NCBI RefSeq assembly: GCF_003058465.1
Contig: NZ_CP028901.1
Span: forward strand, 2,356,001-2,420,000
Direction: 5' to 3'
DNA length: 64,000 nt
Source of the DNA: Orrella marina
GTDB taxonomy: Bacteria; Pseudomonadota; Gammaproteobacteria; Burkholderiales; Burkholderiaceae_B
The notes beneath the pieces are model-generated. The model saw only the letters and a program-made list of their open reading frames with translations, was not told the DNA's origin and made no database searches. A program made the position numbers and the translations under genes. The first letter of the stretch is position 1. Each line of letters starts with the position of its first letter. Below are positions 1-9,020 of the stretch, piece after piece.

Positions 1-1
1 C

Positions 2-637
2 GAGGGCAGCACACATCCGACCCTCAAGAATTTGAACCTGACGATTCGCAGCGGTGAGAAAGTTGCAATCACTGGCCCAAGTGGAAGTGGCAAATCCAGC
101 CTGCTTGAGCTTCTGGCCGGTGAGTTGTCCCCGAGCTCAGGTACTGCCGCCTGCCATACGTGCACTTTATTACGCCAGCTTCCTCAACTCTTTAACGATA
201 CCGTTGCCGAGAATCTTCGCATTGCAGCACCGCAAGCAACCGATGAGAGTCTTTGGTGTGCGCTCAGAGCAGCTGGACTCGCCCAAGATATCCGTCAACA
301 GCCTGACGGGCTCAACACGATGCTCGGTGAAACGGGACTTGGACTTTCGGCCGGACAGAAACGTCGCCTCGCACTGGCCAGGCTACTGCTGCTGAACCGA
401 TCCACATGGCTGCTTGACGAGCCAACCGAAGGGCTAGACGGTCCGCTTGCCAACGACATTCTGGATCGACTTTTCAAAAGCGCGTCGGGACAGACCATCG
501 TCGTAGCAACCCATCTACATCGTGAGGCCCGGCATGCGGACCGGATCATCGAGATCCGGCACGGCCAGATCACTGCCAGTGCAGAGCGTGCATCCCCGCG
601 GTTTCAACACCTTCTTTCCACTTTAAGACCTGACTGA
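2..637 (+). CDS. cydC: CydC, ATP-binding half of the CydDC thiol exporter (5' end outside window)
   Basis: C-terminal nucleotide-binding domain of the ABC exporter CydDC, which moves glutathione/cysteine to the periplasm and is needed to assemble cytochrome bd. Visible in order: Walker A (GPSGSGKSS), ABC signature (LSAGQKRRLALA), Walker B with catalytic Glu (WLLDEPTEGLD) and the switch His (VATHLH). The frame is open from the first bases, and the TTG at 32 is only an internal codon. The transmembrane half lies upstream of the window. It ends 9 bp before cydA, so it is cotranscribed with the oxidase genes. CydC rather than CydD is chosen from the position next to cydA and is less certain than the ABC assignment. 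Confidence 0.88.
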   Translation, partial: EGSTHPTLKNLNLTIRSGEKVAITGPSGSGKSSLLELLAGELSPSSGTAACHTCTLLRQLPQLFNDTVAENLRIAAPQATDESLWCALRAAGLAQDIRQQPDGLNTMLGETGLGLSAGQKRRLALARLLLLNRSTWLLDEPTEGLDGPLANDILDRLFKSASGQTIVVATHLHREARHADRIIEIRHGQITASAERASPRFQHLLSTLRPD

Positions 638-646
638 GAGCGCCCT

Positions 647-2239
647 ATGGAACTCGATATTGTTTCCCTATCCCGAATACAGTTCGCCCTGACCGCGATG
701 TATCACTTTCTGTTTGTTCCACTGACGATTGGTCTGTCGATCATCATTGCCATCATGGAAACGGTCTACGTCATGACCGGACGACTGATCTGGCGTCAGA
801 TGACAAAGTTCTGGGGCACCCTGTTCGGAATCAACTTTGTGCTTGGCGTGGCCACTGGAATCGTGATGGAGTTCCAGTTCGGCATGAACTGGAGTTACTA
901 CAGCCACTACGTCGGAGACATCTTCGGTGCACCACTAGCCATCGAAGGCCTGATGGCCTTCTTCCTTGAGGCCACCTTCGTCGGCCTGTTTTTCTTCGGA
1001 TGGGACAAATTATCAAAAGTTGGACACCTGGCAGCAACCTGGGCAGTCGCGCTGGGATCCAACCTGTCAGCGCTGTGGATCCTGATTGCCAACGGCTGGA
1101 TGCAGTATCCGGTCGGATCTGCATTCAACCCTGAAACCATGCGCATGGAAGTCACGGATTTTGCACAGGTACTGCTCAATCCGGTTGCTCAGGCCAAGTT
1201 TGTCCACACCGTATCTGCCGGATACGTCACCGCAGCAATCTTCGTGCTCGGCGTATCGGCCTGGTATCTGCTTAAGGGACAGCACACTGATATTGCCAAA
1301 CGATCAATCGCCATTGCTTCGTCATTTGGCCTTGCAGCTGCGCTATCTGTAGTCGTGCTTGGTGACGAAAGCGGTTACCTGTCATCTGAGCATCAGAAAA
1401 TGAAACTCGCAGCAATAGAGGGCATGTGGGAAACCGAGCCTGCGCCTGCAAGCTTCACGGTTGTCGGCTGGCCTGACCAAGAAGCGCGCGAAACCCATTA
1501 CGCCATTCACATCCCCTGGGTCATGGGTCTGATCGGAACACGCTCACTCGATGAGGAGATTCCTGGAATCGACCAGCTAGTGGAAAACGCTCAAGACCGT
1601 ATCCACAGCGGCATCATCGCTTTCGATGCCTTGCAAGGCATCCGCCAGGCTGGATCGGATTCAGCCATTGTCCAGGAGGACAGGGCCCGATTCGAGGAAC
1701 ATGGCAACAACCTGGGATACGCGCTGCTCCTCAAGCGCTATGTGGACGACCCCCGCATTGCGACGCAAGAGCAGATTCAGCAGGCCGCCTGGGACACTGT
1801 ACCCATGGTCGCACCGCTTTTCTGGGCTTTCCGGATCATGGTCGGCCTAGGGTTCCTCTTCATACTGCTGATGGCAACTTTCTTCATCCTCTCGGCCAGA
1901 AGGCGATACGAAAACCATCCATGGTTATTGAAAATAGCCGTCTTCTCGATTCCGCTGCCGTTTCTCGCCTCAGAAATGGGATGGTTCGTCGCGGAGTTTG
2001 GCCGTCAGCCCTGGATCATAGAAGGTGTTCTGCCCACTGCCGCCGCCGTTTCCAATCTGGGCATCCGGACAGTTCTTGGCACAATTGCCGGGTTTGTGGC
2101 GATCTACACGATTCTTCTCATCATCGAGATGAAGCTAATGCTGAGAGCCATTCGCAAGGGTCCGGAACCAGATGATTCGCCCGAAGCGCCCCTGACAACC
2201 CCCCGTCTGTCACAACGTCTCATTCCATCGGAGCAATAA
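647..2239 (+). CDS. cydA: Cytochrome bd ubiquinol oxidase subunit I
   Basis: Quinol-oxidising and haem-carrying subunit (b558, b595, d) of the inner-membrane bd oxidase, which reduces O2 to water with high affinity. At 530 residues it has the expected family length. Seen: the N-terminal helix with the conserved His (about residue 20, MYHFLFVPLTIG), the GWMQYP segment, the GDESGY/EGMW region, and the GRQPW motif near the C-terminus that follows the periplasmic quinol loop. Start ATG is 9 bp after cydC and cydB follows after 4 bp, giving a tight cydC-A-B-X operon. The encoded oxidase tolerates nitric oxide, sulfide and cyanide better than haem-copper oxidases (family knowledge). Confidence 0.97.
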   Translation: MELDIVSLSRIQFALTAMYHFLFVPLTIGLSIIIAIMETVYVMTGRLIWRQMTKFWGTLFGINFVLGVATGIVMEFQFGMNWSYYSHYVGDIFGAPLAIEGLMAFFLEATFVGLFFFGWDKLSKVGHLAATWAVALGSNLSALWILIANGWMQYPVGSAFNPETMRMEVTDFAQVLLNPVAQAKFVHTVSAGYVTAAIFVLGVSAWYLLKGQHTDIAKRSIAIASSFGLAAALSVVVLGDESGYLSSEHQKMKLAAIEGMWETEPAPASFTVVGWPDQEARETHYAIHIPWVMGLIGTRSLDEEIPGIDQLVENAQDRIHSGIIAFDALQGIRQAGSDSAIVQEDRARFEEHGNNLGYALLLKRYVDDPRIATQEQIQQAAWDTVPMVAPLFWAFRIMVGLGFLFILLMATFFILSARRRYENHPWLLKIAVFSIPLPFLASEMGWFVAEFGRQPWIIEGVLPTAAAVSNLGIRTVLGTIAGFVAIYTILLIIEMKLMLRAIRKGPEPDDSPEAPLTTPRLSQRLIPSEQ

Positions 2240-2243
2240 CATC

Positions 2244-3398
2244 ATGGTTCTTCATACACTCATTGATTATGACGTTCTCAGGGTCATCTGGTGGGCCCTG
2301 CTCGGTGTGTTGTTGATTGGTTTTGCACTTACCGACGGATTTGACCTGGGCACTGCAATGATGCTGCCATTTATTGGAAAGAAGGACATCGAACGTCGCA
2401 TCATCATCAATACAGTCGGACCGGTGTGGGAAGGAAACCAGGTCTGGCTCATTCTTGCTGGGGGTGCGATTTTTGCCGCGTGGCCACAACTGTACGCTGT
2501 CTCGTTCTCGGGATTCTATCTGGCTATGTTTGCCATCCTGTTTGCCTTGATCCTCAGGCCTGTCGGCTTCAAGTATCGAAGCAAACGCGATGATCCGGCC
2601 TGGCGTCGGAACTGGGATATTGCACTCTTCATCGGGGGACTTGTTCCAGGTCTGATCTTCGGTGTTGCAATCGGCAATGTGCTACTCGGAGTGCCTTTCC
2701 GCCTGGACCAGGATCTACGCATCTTTTACGAGGGTACATTCTTTGAGCTGCTCTCGCCATTCGCCATGTTATGCGGACTGGTGAGCGTCAGCATGTTGGT
2801 CATGCATGGCGCGTCCTGGCTGATGATCAAGACCGAGGATCCGATTGCTGGTCGAGCCCGTATGACCGGAATCGCTGCATCTTTGCTGACACTTGCCCTG
2901 TTTACACTGGCTGGATACGTCTTGTGGGGTTTCGTTGATGGCTACCGAATCACCAGCGCGATTGACGTGACCGGACCATCCAACCCCTTGGGCAAGTCAG
3001 TCGACCTGGCCAGCGGGGCATGGTTTGACAATTATATAAGCCATCCTTGGACAATTGTTGCGCCTGCCCTGGGGCTCGGTGCGTCAGTACTGGCTTGCTT
3101 TGCACTGGTTGCCAATCGTCCTGCCCTCGCATTTACCGCAAGCGCGTTGTCGATTACTGGAATCATCAGCAGTGTGGGGGCATCGATGTTCCCGATCATC
3201 CTGCCCTCCTCGGTCAATCCGGAAGCAAGCCTTGCGGTCTGGGATGCATCCTCCAGTCATCTGACACTTTTCATCATGCTGGTCGTGACCGTCATCTTCA
3301 TACCCATCATTTTGGCCTACACGACCTGGGTATACCGAGTCTTGTGGGGCAAAGTCACCGAACGTGACATCACCAATAGTCACACTCACTCATACTGA
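2244..3398 (+). CDS. cydB: Cytochrome bd ubiquinol oxidase subunit II
   Basis: Second integral-membrane subunit of the bd oxidase, pairing with CydA. Its 384 residues are typical. Seen: an N-terminal helix with DGFDLG, the highly conserved GPVWEGNQVW segment around residue 57, and about eight further hydrophobic helices. The start lies 4 bp after the cydA stop and the small subunit gene cydX follows after 16 bp. No unusual residues were noticed. Confidence 0.97.
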   Translation: MVLHTLIDYDVLRVIWWALLGVLLIGFALTDGFDLGTAMMLPFIGKKDIERRIIINTVGPVWEGNQVWLILAGGAIFAAWPQLYAVSFSGFYLAMFAILFALILRPVGFKYRSKRDDPAWRRNWDIALFIGGLVPGLIFGVAIGNVLLGVPFRLDQDLRIFYEGTFFELLSPFAMLCGLVSVSMLVMHGASWLMIKTEDPIAGRARMTGIAASLLTLALFTLAGYVLWGFVDGYRITSAIDVTGPSNPLGKSVDLASGAWFDNYISHPWTIVAPALGLGASVLACFALVANRPALAFTASALSITGIISSVGASMFPIILPSSVNPEASLAVWDASSSHLTLFIMLVVTVIFIPIILAYTTWVYRVLWGKVTERDITNSHTHSY

Positions 3399-3414
3399 TT
3401 CAAAGGAGAACAAC

Positions 3415-3525
3415 ATGTGGTACTTCGCCTGGATCCTTGGCTTGGGGGTTGCCGCAACTTTTGCGGTACTGAACGCAATGTGGTTTGAACTGAAAGAGGA
3501 CGACATCGGCAAATCGCAGTCTTGA
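3415..3525 (+). CDS. cydX: Cytochrome bd small subunit CydX
   Basis: A 36-residue single-span membrane peptide that stabilises the haems of the CydAB complex. It begins MWYFAWILGLG and continues with an alanine-rich helix, a conserved MWFEL segment and an acidic tail (KEDD), the classic CydX/YbgT pattern. A good ribosome site (AAGGAG) sits 8 bases before the ATG. Its place directly after cydB and before a hairpin terminator supports cotranscription. It is easily missed because of its size. Confidence 0.93.
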   Translation: MWYFAWILGLGVAATFAVLNAMWFELKEDDIGKSQS

Positions 3526-3577
3526 TCGTTGCAGCTCAATGGCGCAAACGGTTAACGACCCGGTTGATCAAAATCAC

Positions 3578-3613
3578 TAATAGATAAGGCTCCTCACGGA
3601 GCCTTATCTATTA
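3578..3613 (+). terminator. Hairpin terminator after cydABX
   Basis: Perfect 16-bp inverted repeat (3578-3593 and 3598-3613) with a 4-base loop, 50 bp after the cydX stop. The stem core is GC-rich and the arm ends AT-rich. There is no long T tract after it, so it may act as a 3' end stabiliser or a modest terminator. Confidence 0.75.
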
Positions 3614-3910
3614 GTACTCCCTCATTTTCCAGGCGTTATTCCCGGCGTGAATCCATGGCAGGTTGAGTCTGACGCGCAGAAATCGATGTCCGCTCACAGG
3701 ACAAATCCGACCCCTGCAAAATGAAAAGCCTGCAAAAATGACCGTAATCTGACATCATTCTCATTTGCGCCTTTTATAACTCGGATACATGGTCCGATTT
3801 CTGCCTGGCAAATGCATTTCAAGACCGCGTAATCCGCTACGGTTCCACCATTGACCCATGAAGTTCATTCACTTGTCCACCCATTTACCCATTGCAAGGA
3901 CTTTTTAACC
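3614..3910. other. Intergenic stretch between cyd terminator and ArsR-family gene
   Basis: No convincing gene is visible. It should contain the promoter of the downstream regulator. The AT-rich piece near 3755-3780 is a plausible core promoter area, but no box was assigned. Confidence 0.4.
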
Positions 3911-4237
3911 ATGTCGACTGCGCCATCAGATTCTGTGACGTCGCCAGCCCACTCCATGGCGCAGGCAGCAGAACAGGCCGCGCTTTTTCTCAGAATGCTC
4001 GGAAATGAACAGCGTCTTCACGTACTCTGTCTTCTGCTCGAACACCAGGAGTTATCAGTCAGTCAACTGCTTGATCACGTTCCCTTGAGTCAGTCAGCCC
4101 TGTCCCAGCATCTCGCAAAGATGCGCGAAGAAGGCTTGGTCAATACCCGCCGTGTTTCACAAATGATTTTCTACAGGATTGGAGACAGCAAAGTGGAACG
4201 CATCATTGAAGTACTGAAGGAGATGTACTGTCCCTAA
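3911..4237 (+). CDS. ArsR-family repressor of the YgaV/BigR (sulfane-sulfur sensing) type
   Basis: A 108-residue winged-helix regulator. The helix-turn-helix (LSQSALSQHLAKMREEGLV) and the ending LKEMYCP closely resemble E. coli YgaV and the BigR/SqrR group. The protein has exactly two cysteines, C40 (HVLCLLL) and C107 (MYCP), at the positions where those regulators form a polysulfide bridge when sulfide or persulfide rises. No metal-site motif such as ELCVCDL is present. I chose ATG 3911, which has AAGGA 11 bases upstream and gives a normal ArsR length. An ATG at 3851 would add 20 atypical residues. The small gene at 4357 is the only obvious neighbour on the same strand. Assignment to the persulfide class rests on the cysteine pattern. 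Confidence 0.82.
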   Translation: MSTAPSDSVTSPAHSMAQAAEQAALFLRMLGNEQRLHVLCLLLEHQELSVSQLLDHVPLSQSALSQHLAKMREEGLVNTRRVSQMIFYRIGDSKVERIIEVLKEMYCP

Positions 4238-4356
4238 ACCTTTGATGTAACACTTTGTTGCAAGTTCACAACAAAGTTCGTCAGATTCAGGCCGAAAACA
4301 GCCCGCTTTCGTACTTTTACTGTATGAACAAACAGCAAAACGAATACAATTCGGGC

Positions 4357-4614
4357 ATGAACACATCATGGTTGATTGAAGAAATCTGTCCAGAGAAAGA
4401 GACGGTTCATCTGGTCAAGTCAGGCACCAGCATCCGACGCAAGTTCTCGGTCCCAGGTGCTGTAGATGCTTGGCTGGAAGACGGGTTTCTCATCATTGCT
4501 TCAAATACTGGATATCTCTGGAAAATCACCCCCCAAACCGGTCATCGGAGAAGGGACATGAAACCTGTTTCCATTACCCGCCCTGGCTCTTTCAACGTAC
4601 CCTGCCCTGCCTGA
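4357..4614 (+). CDS. Small conserved-looking protein of unknown function
   Basis: About 85 residues, not recognised. The middle is well ordered (FSVPGAVDAWLEDGFLIIA, then GYLWKI), suggesting a small beta-rich fold. The tail is basic and proline-containing. No signal peptide or membrane segment is seen. An upstream ATG at 4324 would add 11 residues, and neither start has a strong ribosome site. It follows the YgaV-like repressor by 119 bp on the same strand, so it could share its transcript, but that is inference. Confidence 0.45.
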   Translation: MNTSWLIEEICPEKETVHLVKSGTSIRRKFSVPGAVDAWLEDGFLIIASNTGYLWKITPQTGHRRRDMKPVSITRPGSFNVPCPA

Positions 4615-4697
4615 AGCAACACGCAGGTTGACGGGTGAACTCCGGTAGCAGCGATACACTCCCGCACACGAGAAAAGCAGAACTCGCCCCAGATCCA

Positions 4698-5738
4698 CTA
4701 GAAGCGCTTAAAGCATCGCCTGACGTCATCCAGACCATATCCCTGTCGTAGCAAAAGCATCAGTAGCGTTCTAGCCTTGTGAGCGCTCAATTCTCCCGCG
4801 CCAACCAGTCCCCACTCAGAGTCCAGACGCTGATAGTCATCGATGACACCTCCGGCCCAGACTCGCGTGGATCGAACAATAACGACATCCTTAGCTCGCA
4901 AACCATCAATCAAAGGCTTCAGACAGGCAGCCACGTTGCCTGCCCCGGTCCCGGCAATAACCAGACCTCGCAGAAGGTTCGGACCGCCACCCAAAAACTG
5001 TTCAATTTCCGGAACCATCATGCCGACATGCTGATACAGAATGTCGACGCGAGGATACGTGACCGTCCCCTCACTGGATGGCCAAGTCAATTGAATATCC
5101 TCAGGCAATCCCTGAGTGCAGGGGGTCTCAAAATACTTGACCAGACCCATGGTGACGGTTCCGTCGCCCGCCCCGAACCCACCATGACCAGGCATCGCAA
5201 AAGATTCCACCGCGGTTGTATGCCCCTTGGTGACACGACGGGCAGGCATGATCCGGTCATTCATGACGATCTGGACACCGCGGCATCTGGATGCCGGATC
5301 GACTGCCACAGCAATCGCGTTGTAAAGATTCAGCGGTCCGTCAGCACTGAGTGCTGTGGCCGGACGCATAGCCCCCACCAGGATGACCGGCTTGTCAGAC
5401 CTGAGCAGTAGACTCAGAAAGAAGGCAGTCTCTTCCATCGTATCAGTACCGTGCGTAATCACGACGCCCGCCACTTGCTCTCTCTGCACTGCTTTTTCGA
5501 CTGCGTGCAATAGTTGCGTCCAGTCGAAAAGTTCCAGATCCGAGCTATCCTTGGCAACAACGTCCTGGACGTGCACATCTGCCAGGTTTTCGAGGCCAGG
5601 AATCGATGCCAGCAGATCCGCGCCAGGTCGTGCACCAGCCTGATAACTCGCACTCACAGCAGACTCTGCCACACCGGCAATTGTTCCCCCCATGGTCAGC
5701 ACATGAACCACAGGTTTGTTTTCGACTGAACTCATCAT
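4698..5738 (-). CDS. L-asparaginase (type I/II family)
   Basis: Hydrolyses L-asparagine to aspartate and ammonia. Both active-site signatures are present: the N-terminal TMGGTIAG with the nucleophilic Thr, and HGTDTMEETA with the Thr-Asp pair. A further family block GAMRPATALSADGPLNLY follows. At 346 residues the length is normal. No signal peptide is seen, so the enzyme is probably cytoplasmic although the sequence looks type II-like. The start at 5738 is preferred because AGGAAACGA lies just upstream; the frame stays open to 5765. It stands alone, with 210 bp to the upstream neighbour on the same strand. Confidence 0.9.
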   Translation of the reverse strand: MMSSVENKPVVHVLTMGGTIAGVAESAVSASYQAGARPGADLLASIPGLENLADVHVQDVVAKDSSDLELFDWTQLLHAVEKAVQREQVAGVVITHGTDTMEETAFFLSLLLRSDKPVILVGAMRPATALSADGPLNLYNAIAVAVDPASRCRGVQIVMNDRIMPARRVTKGHTTAVESFAMPGHGGFGAGDGTVTMGLVKYFETPCTQGLPEDIQLTWPSSEGTVTYPRVDILYQHVGMMVPEIEQFLGGGPNLLRGLVIAGTGAGNVAACLKPLIDGLRAKDVVIVRSTRVWAGGVIDDYQRLDSEWGLVGAGELSAHKARTLLMLLLRQGYGLDDVRRCFKRF

Positions 5739-5948
5739 TCGTTTCCTGTTTCCTTTTACTCGCAATCATCTGAATGAAAAGCAAGCAAACTTCGTGCCAC
5801 TTCCAACGCCCCTACCGAACAACCTTGTTGACACGACTCGAATCGGTCATCAGGCTTGATGCACATTCTCCCCACTGTTCGTCTGGCTCGACTCATTATG
5901 CGAAAGGGCGGAATGAACAGGTTTTGACAGCGAAGCAGACAGTCACAT

Positions 5949-6989
5949 TCACAGCCCTGCAAGCTCTCTGGTGAGATCTGCCGCCGCAATTTCCTTGCAA
6001 CCTGTTGCATTCTGGCCGGACCACAACGGAGAAAAGTCCTCACGACCATTCGACTCCGCCCGGCTACGCAAGCCAGCCGACGCGAACGTTGCATGCGGAA
6101 ACGACGGTGCCGTCATACTCATGGGCCCTTGCTCTCGAATGATTCGATTGACCAGTCCGCGCGCTGGACGACCTGTAAATACATTGGTGATCGCCGTATT
6201 GCGTTCACTCGCCTCAGCCAGCGCCTTTCGATGAACAGTGCTAGCTCGCGACTCCGGACACAGCAGATAGGTCGTCCCGATCTGTGCAGCAACGGCACCA
6301 AGCGCCAGAACGGCACGTACACCTGCTGCATCTGCGATTCCCCCGGCAGCGATCACTGGCACGCGCACCGACTTCACAATTTGCGATACGAGTGCCAGTG
6401 TACCGATCTGCGTGTTCAAATCATCGGTGAGAAACATACCTCTATGACCGCCAGCTTCGTATCCCTGCGCAATGATCCCATCAACCCCCTGGCGCTCAAG
6501 CCAGATGGCTTCTTCAAGCGTCGTGGCGCTCGACAAGATCTTCGCGCCGGTTTTACGAACCCTATCCAACAAGGATACTGGCGGGAGCCCAAAATGAAAG
6601 CTGACGACCGGTGGCTTGAACTGCTCGATCAAGGTTGCCATGCCAGCGTCGAATGGCTTGCGCGATGCACTAACCGGTAGCTGCGGCGCTTCGAGTTCGA
6701 ACTCGCGATAATATGCATCAAACTGATCGCGCCAGATTCGCACCTGCTCAGAATCAGGATCACTTGCCTTATGCGCAAAAAAGTTCACACCATAAGGTCG
6801 ATCCGTTCCAGCACTCAACTCCTTTAGCTGCTCTTCACACTGCCGCGCATCCAGCATTGCGCATGGCAGCGTCCCCATTCCTCCCACGTTCGATACTGCC
6901 AGGGACAAAGCGCTATCCTGAACGCCCGCCATGGGTGCCTGAATGATCGGCAGCTCCATTCCCAGCAACGACTTCAAAGCAGATGCCAT
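5949..6989 (-). CDS. Nitronate monooxygenase / 2-nitropropane dioxygenase family flavoprotein
   Basis: FMN-dependent TIM-barrel enzyme of the NMO family (346 residues), related to enzymes that oxidise toxic nitronates. Seen: the N-terminal PIIQAPMAGV, the substrate-side His in SFHFGLPP, the phosphate-binding IAQGYEAGGHRG, and VIAAGGIADAAGV followed by GAVAAQIGTTYL. The start at 6989 has GAGGG at good spacing; an open frame continues to 7034. The exact substrate cannot be told because this family also contains enoyl-reductase-like members. It lies on the same strand as the asparaginase but 210 bp away, so an operon is uncertain. Confidence 0.85.
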   Translation of the reverse strand: MASALKSLLGMELPIIQAPMAGVQDSALSLAVSNVGGMGTLPCAMLDARQCEEQLKELSAGTDRPYGVNFFAHKASDPDSEQVRIWRDQFDAYYREFELEAPQLPVSASRKPFDAGMATLIEQFKPPVVSFHFGLPPVSLLDRVRKTGAKILSSATTLEEAIWLERQGVDGIIAQGYEAGGHRGMFLTDDLNTQIGTLALVSQIVKSVRVPVIAAGGIADAAGVRAVLALGAVAAQIGTTYLLCPESRASTVHRKALAEASERNTAITNVFTGRPARGLVNRIIREQGPMSMTAPSFPHATFASAGLRSRAESNGREDFSPLWSGQNATGCKEIAAADLTRELAGL

Positions 6990-7268
6990 AACACCCTCAC
7001 TGTTAGCTTTAGTTTTAGTTTTATCCCTGAGCAACCTAATGTAACCTGCTCCTCACACTCTAGACCCATGGTAGGCGCCTGTCATTGTGTCGCCCTGAAA
7101 CATCGTCAATCAGAACTCGTAAATGATATCCGCACGTGTCGCGCGTATACAATCCGGATCACATCCATCAAATCCGGTGTATAGAATTTTCCCGGGCAGC
7201 CAACAGAGAGTCGCCATCCTCCACCACAGCAGACGCCTCCTTTGCGGGACTGAGCTCCCTAACTCACC

Positions 7269-8411
7269 ATGCTGACCGCCCCACAAGTTGTCTTGCTGTT
7301 TTCTGCACTGACAATCGGTTCAATGGGGTTGCTCATGGTGTTTCTTGCTCGCGACCACAACAACTACGTCCGCGGTATGTCTGAATGGGGTGCCGGCCTG
7401 CTTTTGACCTCGGCAACAATCATCATTGCGTTTATCGCCAGAAGTACCGTTGGCGTTATGCTCAGCGTGGTCATCGCTCAGTCGCTGGTCCTCATTGCAA
7501 TCATGATTGCCAATCACGGGGTACGGCGCTTCTTTGACGAGCCAGGCCCGTACTCGCCACTCACACTACTATTGTTTATCGCTACCTTCATCGGTTGCGC
7601 TGTTACATTCACGTGGATCTATCCGAGTTTAGATGGGCGTAACGTCGTTTACATGCTGGGGGGCTCGATCGTACTGGTTGACATGATCAGCGTGCTATAC
7701 CGGTATCGTCACCAGGGAGTGGGCGTGAAGATCCTGGGCACATCAATCATTGCCCTGCTGGTCGTTCGTGCAATCAAGTTGATTGCCGCGTTCATCGGCG
7801 TCCAGACATCAGAGTCATTGTTTGACGCATCTTCATATCAACTCATTTTGCTGGTACTACCAAGCGTTCTGATCCCTCTCGCGACACTTGCATTCATACT
7901 CATGGGGTCAGATAAACTGGTCCATCGACTCAACCAGATGATTCGCCATGACGATCTGACCGGCGCACTGAACAAGGCATCACTTTTCCAGGAACTCAGA
8001 CGTGAGATCCCACGTTCGGTACGCTATAGCCACCCACTAAGTCTGTTGATGATCGACCTCGACAACTTCAAGGCAATCAATGACCGGCAAGGACACCTGC
8101 ATGGCGACCAGGTACTCCGGAGCGTTGTCGAGCAGATTCAATCCTGTGTTCGCAGTACAGATTTTGTTGCCAGGTTTGGTGGAGACGAGTTTGCTGTCCT
8201 ACTTACCGATACGGATATTGATGCTGCAAAGTTGACCGCTCAGCGAGTTCTCGTGGGAATCCAGGAGGTACTCCCCCCTGAGTGCGGTGGCAGCATTGGC
8301 ATTTCCGCGATACGGAGTCATGGGGAAACGCCAGAGAGTCTGCTGCATCGGGCAGACCAGGCTCTCTACAAGGCAAAGTGCTCAGGCAAGAACCAGCTCG
8401 CACTTGCCTGA
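7269..8411 (+). CDS. Membrane-bound diguanylate cyclase (GGDEF)
   Basis: Makes cyclic di-GMP from two GTP. The first ~210 residues hold about six hydrophobic helices with short loops, without a recognisable ligand domain. The C-terminal GGDEF domain starts around residue 225 (HDDLTGALNK) and carries the intact active-site loop RFGGDEF (GGDEF at residues 304-308). An inhibitory I-site (RSTD) lies five residues before it, so product inhibition is expected. The length of 380 residues is normal. It ends 5 bp before the stop of the convergent Lrp-type regulator. It is the first of three c-di-GMP proteins in this window. Confidence 0.93.
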   Translation: MLTAPQVVLLFSALTIGSMGLLMVFLARDHNNYVRGMSEWGAGLLLTSATIIIAFIARSTVGVMLSVVIAQSLVLIAIMIANHGVRRFFDEPGPYSPLTLLLFIATFIGCAVTFTWIYPSLDGRNVVYMLGGSIVLVDMISVLYRYRHQGVGVKILGTSIIALLVVRAIKLIAAFIGVQTSESLFDASSYQLILLVLPSVLIPLATLAFILMGSDKLVHRLNQMIRHDDLTGALNKASLFQELRREIPRSVRYSHPLSLLMIDLDNFKAINDRQGHLHGDQVLRSVVEQIQSCVRSTDFVARFGGDEFAVLLTDTDIDAAKLTAQRVLVGIQEVLPPECGGSIGISAIRSHGETPESLLHRADQALYKAKCSGKNQLALA

Positions 8412-8416
8412 GCCTC

Positions 8417-8890
8417 TCAGCGTGAGTCGCCTGGCAGAGGCAATGCGGTCTTGTACCGGACACGCTTGAGCGCGAACGCCGAGCGGATTTTTTCAATACC
8501 GGGGATCGGTGTGAGCTGCTCAAGGATGAAACGCTCCAGAGCGGCGATATTGGTAACGGCCACTCTGATCAAATAGTCGCTGTCGCCGGTCATCAAGTAG
8601 CACTCCATAACCTGGTCATGCTCGCCAATTCGTTTCTCGAAGTCCGCAAGTGCCTCTTTGCTCTGACTTTTTAGGCTAATGCTGATAAAAACGTTCAAAT
8701 CCAGTCCGAGCGCCTTGGGGTTGGCAATCGCCACGTACCTGTCTATGACGCCACTCGCCTCGAGAGCCCTGACCCTGGCCAAACAAGGCGAGGGGCTTAG
8801 ATGGACCCTGCGGGCCAGTTCGACATTGGTCAGTCCACCGTCAGCTTGCAATTCTCTCAAAATTCTAAGATCAATAGCATCAAGTTCCAT
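8417..8890 (-). CDS. Lrp/AsnC-family regulator, MdeR-like
   Basis: A 157-residue feast/famine regulator: N-terminal helix-turn-helix (LDAIDLRILRELQADGG ... LSPSPCLARVRALEASGVI) followed by the ligand-binding RAM domain (GDSDYLIRVAVTN). It is transcribed divergently from an AceE-like E1 gene with 130 bp between the starts. In Pseudomonas putida an Lrp-type regulator, mdeR, sits in the same arrangement beside mdeA-mdeB, so local control of the neighbour is likely. The effector is unknown. A sulfur amino acid or 2-oxobutyrate precursor would fit the mde precedent, as inference. Confidence 0.87.
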   Translation of the reverse strand: MELDAIDLRILRELQADGGLTNVELARRVHLSPSPCLARVRALEASGVIDRYVAIANPKALGLDLNVFISISLKSQSKEALADFEKRIGEHDQVMECYLMTGDSDYLIRVAVTNIAALERFILEQLTPIPGIEKIRSAFALKRVRYKTALPLPGDSR

Positions 8891-8967
8891 TTATTTCGAA
8901 TCCTGATATTTTCTCAGCATTATATGCTTCAAACAATCCAATAAGGTCACAAGAAAACAATCAAATT

Positions 8968-8995
8968 CTGTCTGACAGATCCTAGAATGACAGAT
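8968..8995. promoter_or_regulatory. Candidate Lrp-type operator in the divergent promoter region
   Basis: A palindrome CTGTCTGACAG (8968-8978) overlaps one of two direct copies of TGACAGAT (8973-8980 and 8988-8995) spaced 15 bp apart. The spacing and the position just before the E1 gene suit phased Lrp-family binding, but no footprint motif is known for this protein. Confidence 0.35.
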
Positions 8996-9020
8996 TGTTC
9001 AAACTGATTTCGAGTGTGCC

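Noticed and set aside
4779..5411. 210-codon plus-strand open frame
   Set aside because: Lies fully antisense to the asparaginase gene, whose motifs are intact; no family similarity.
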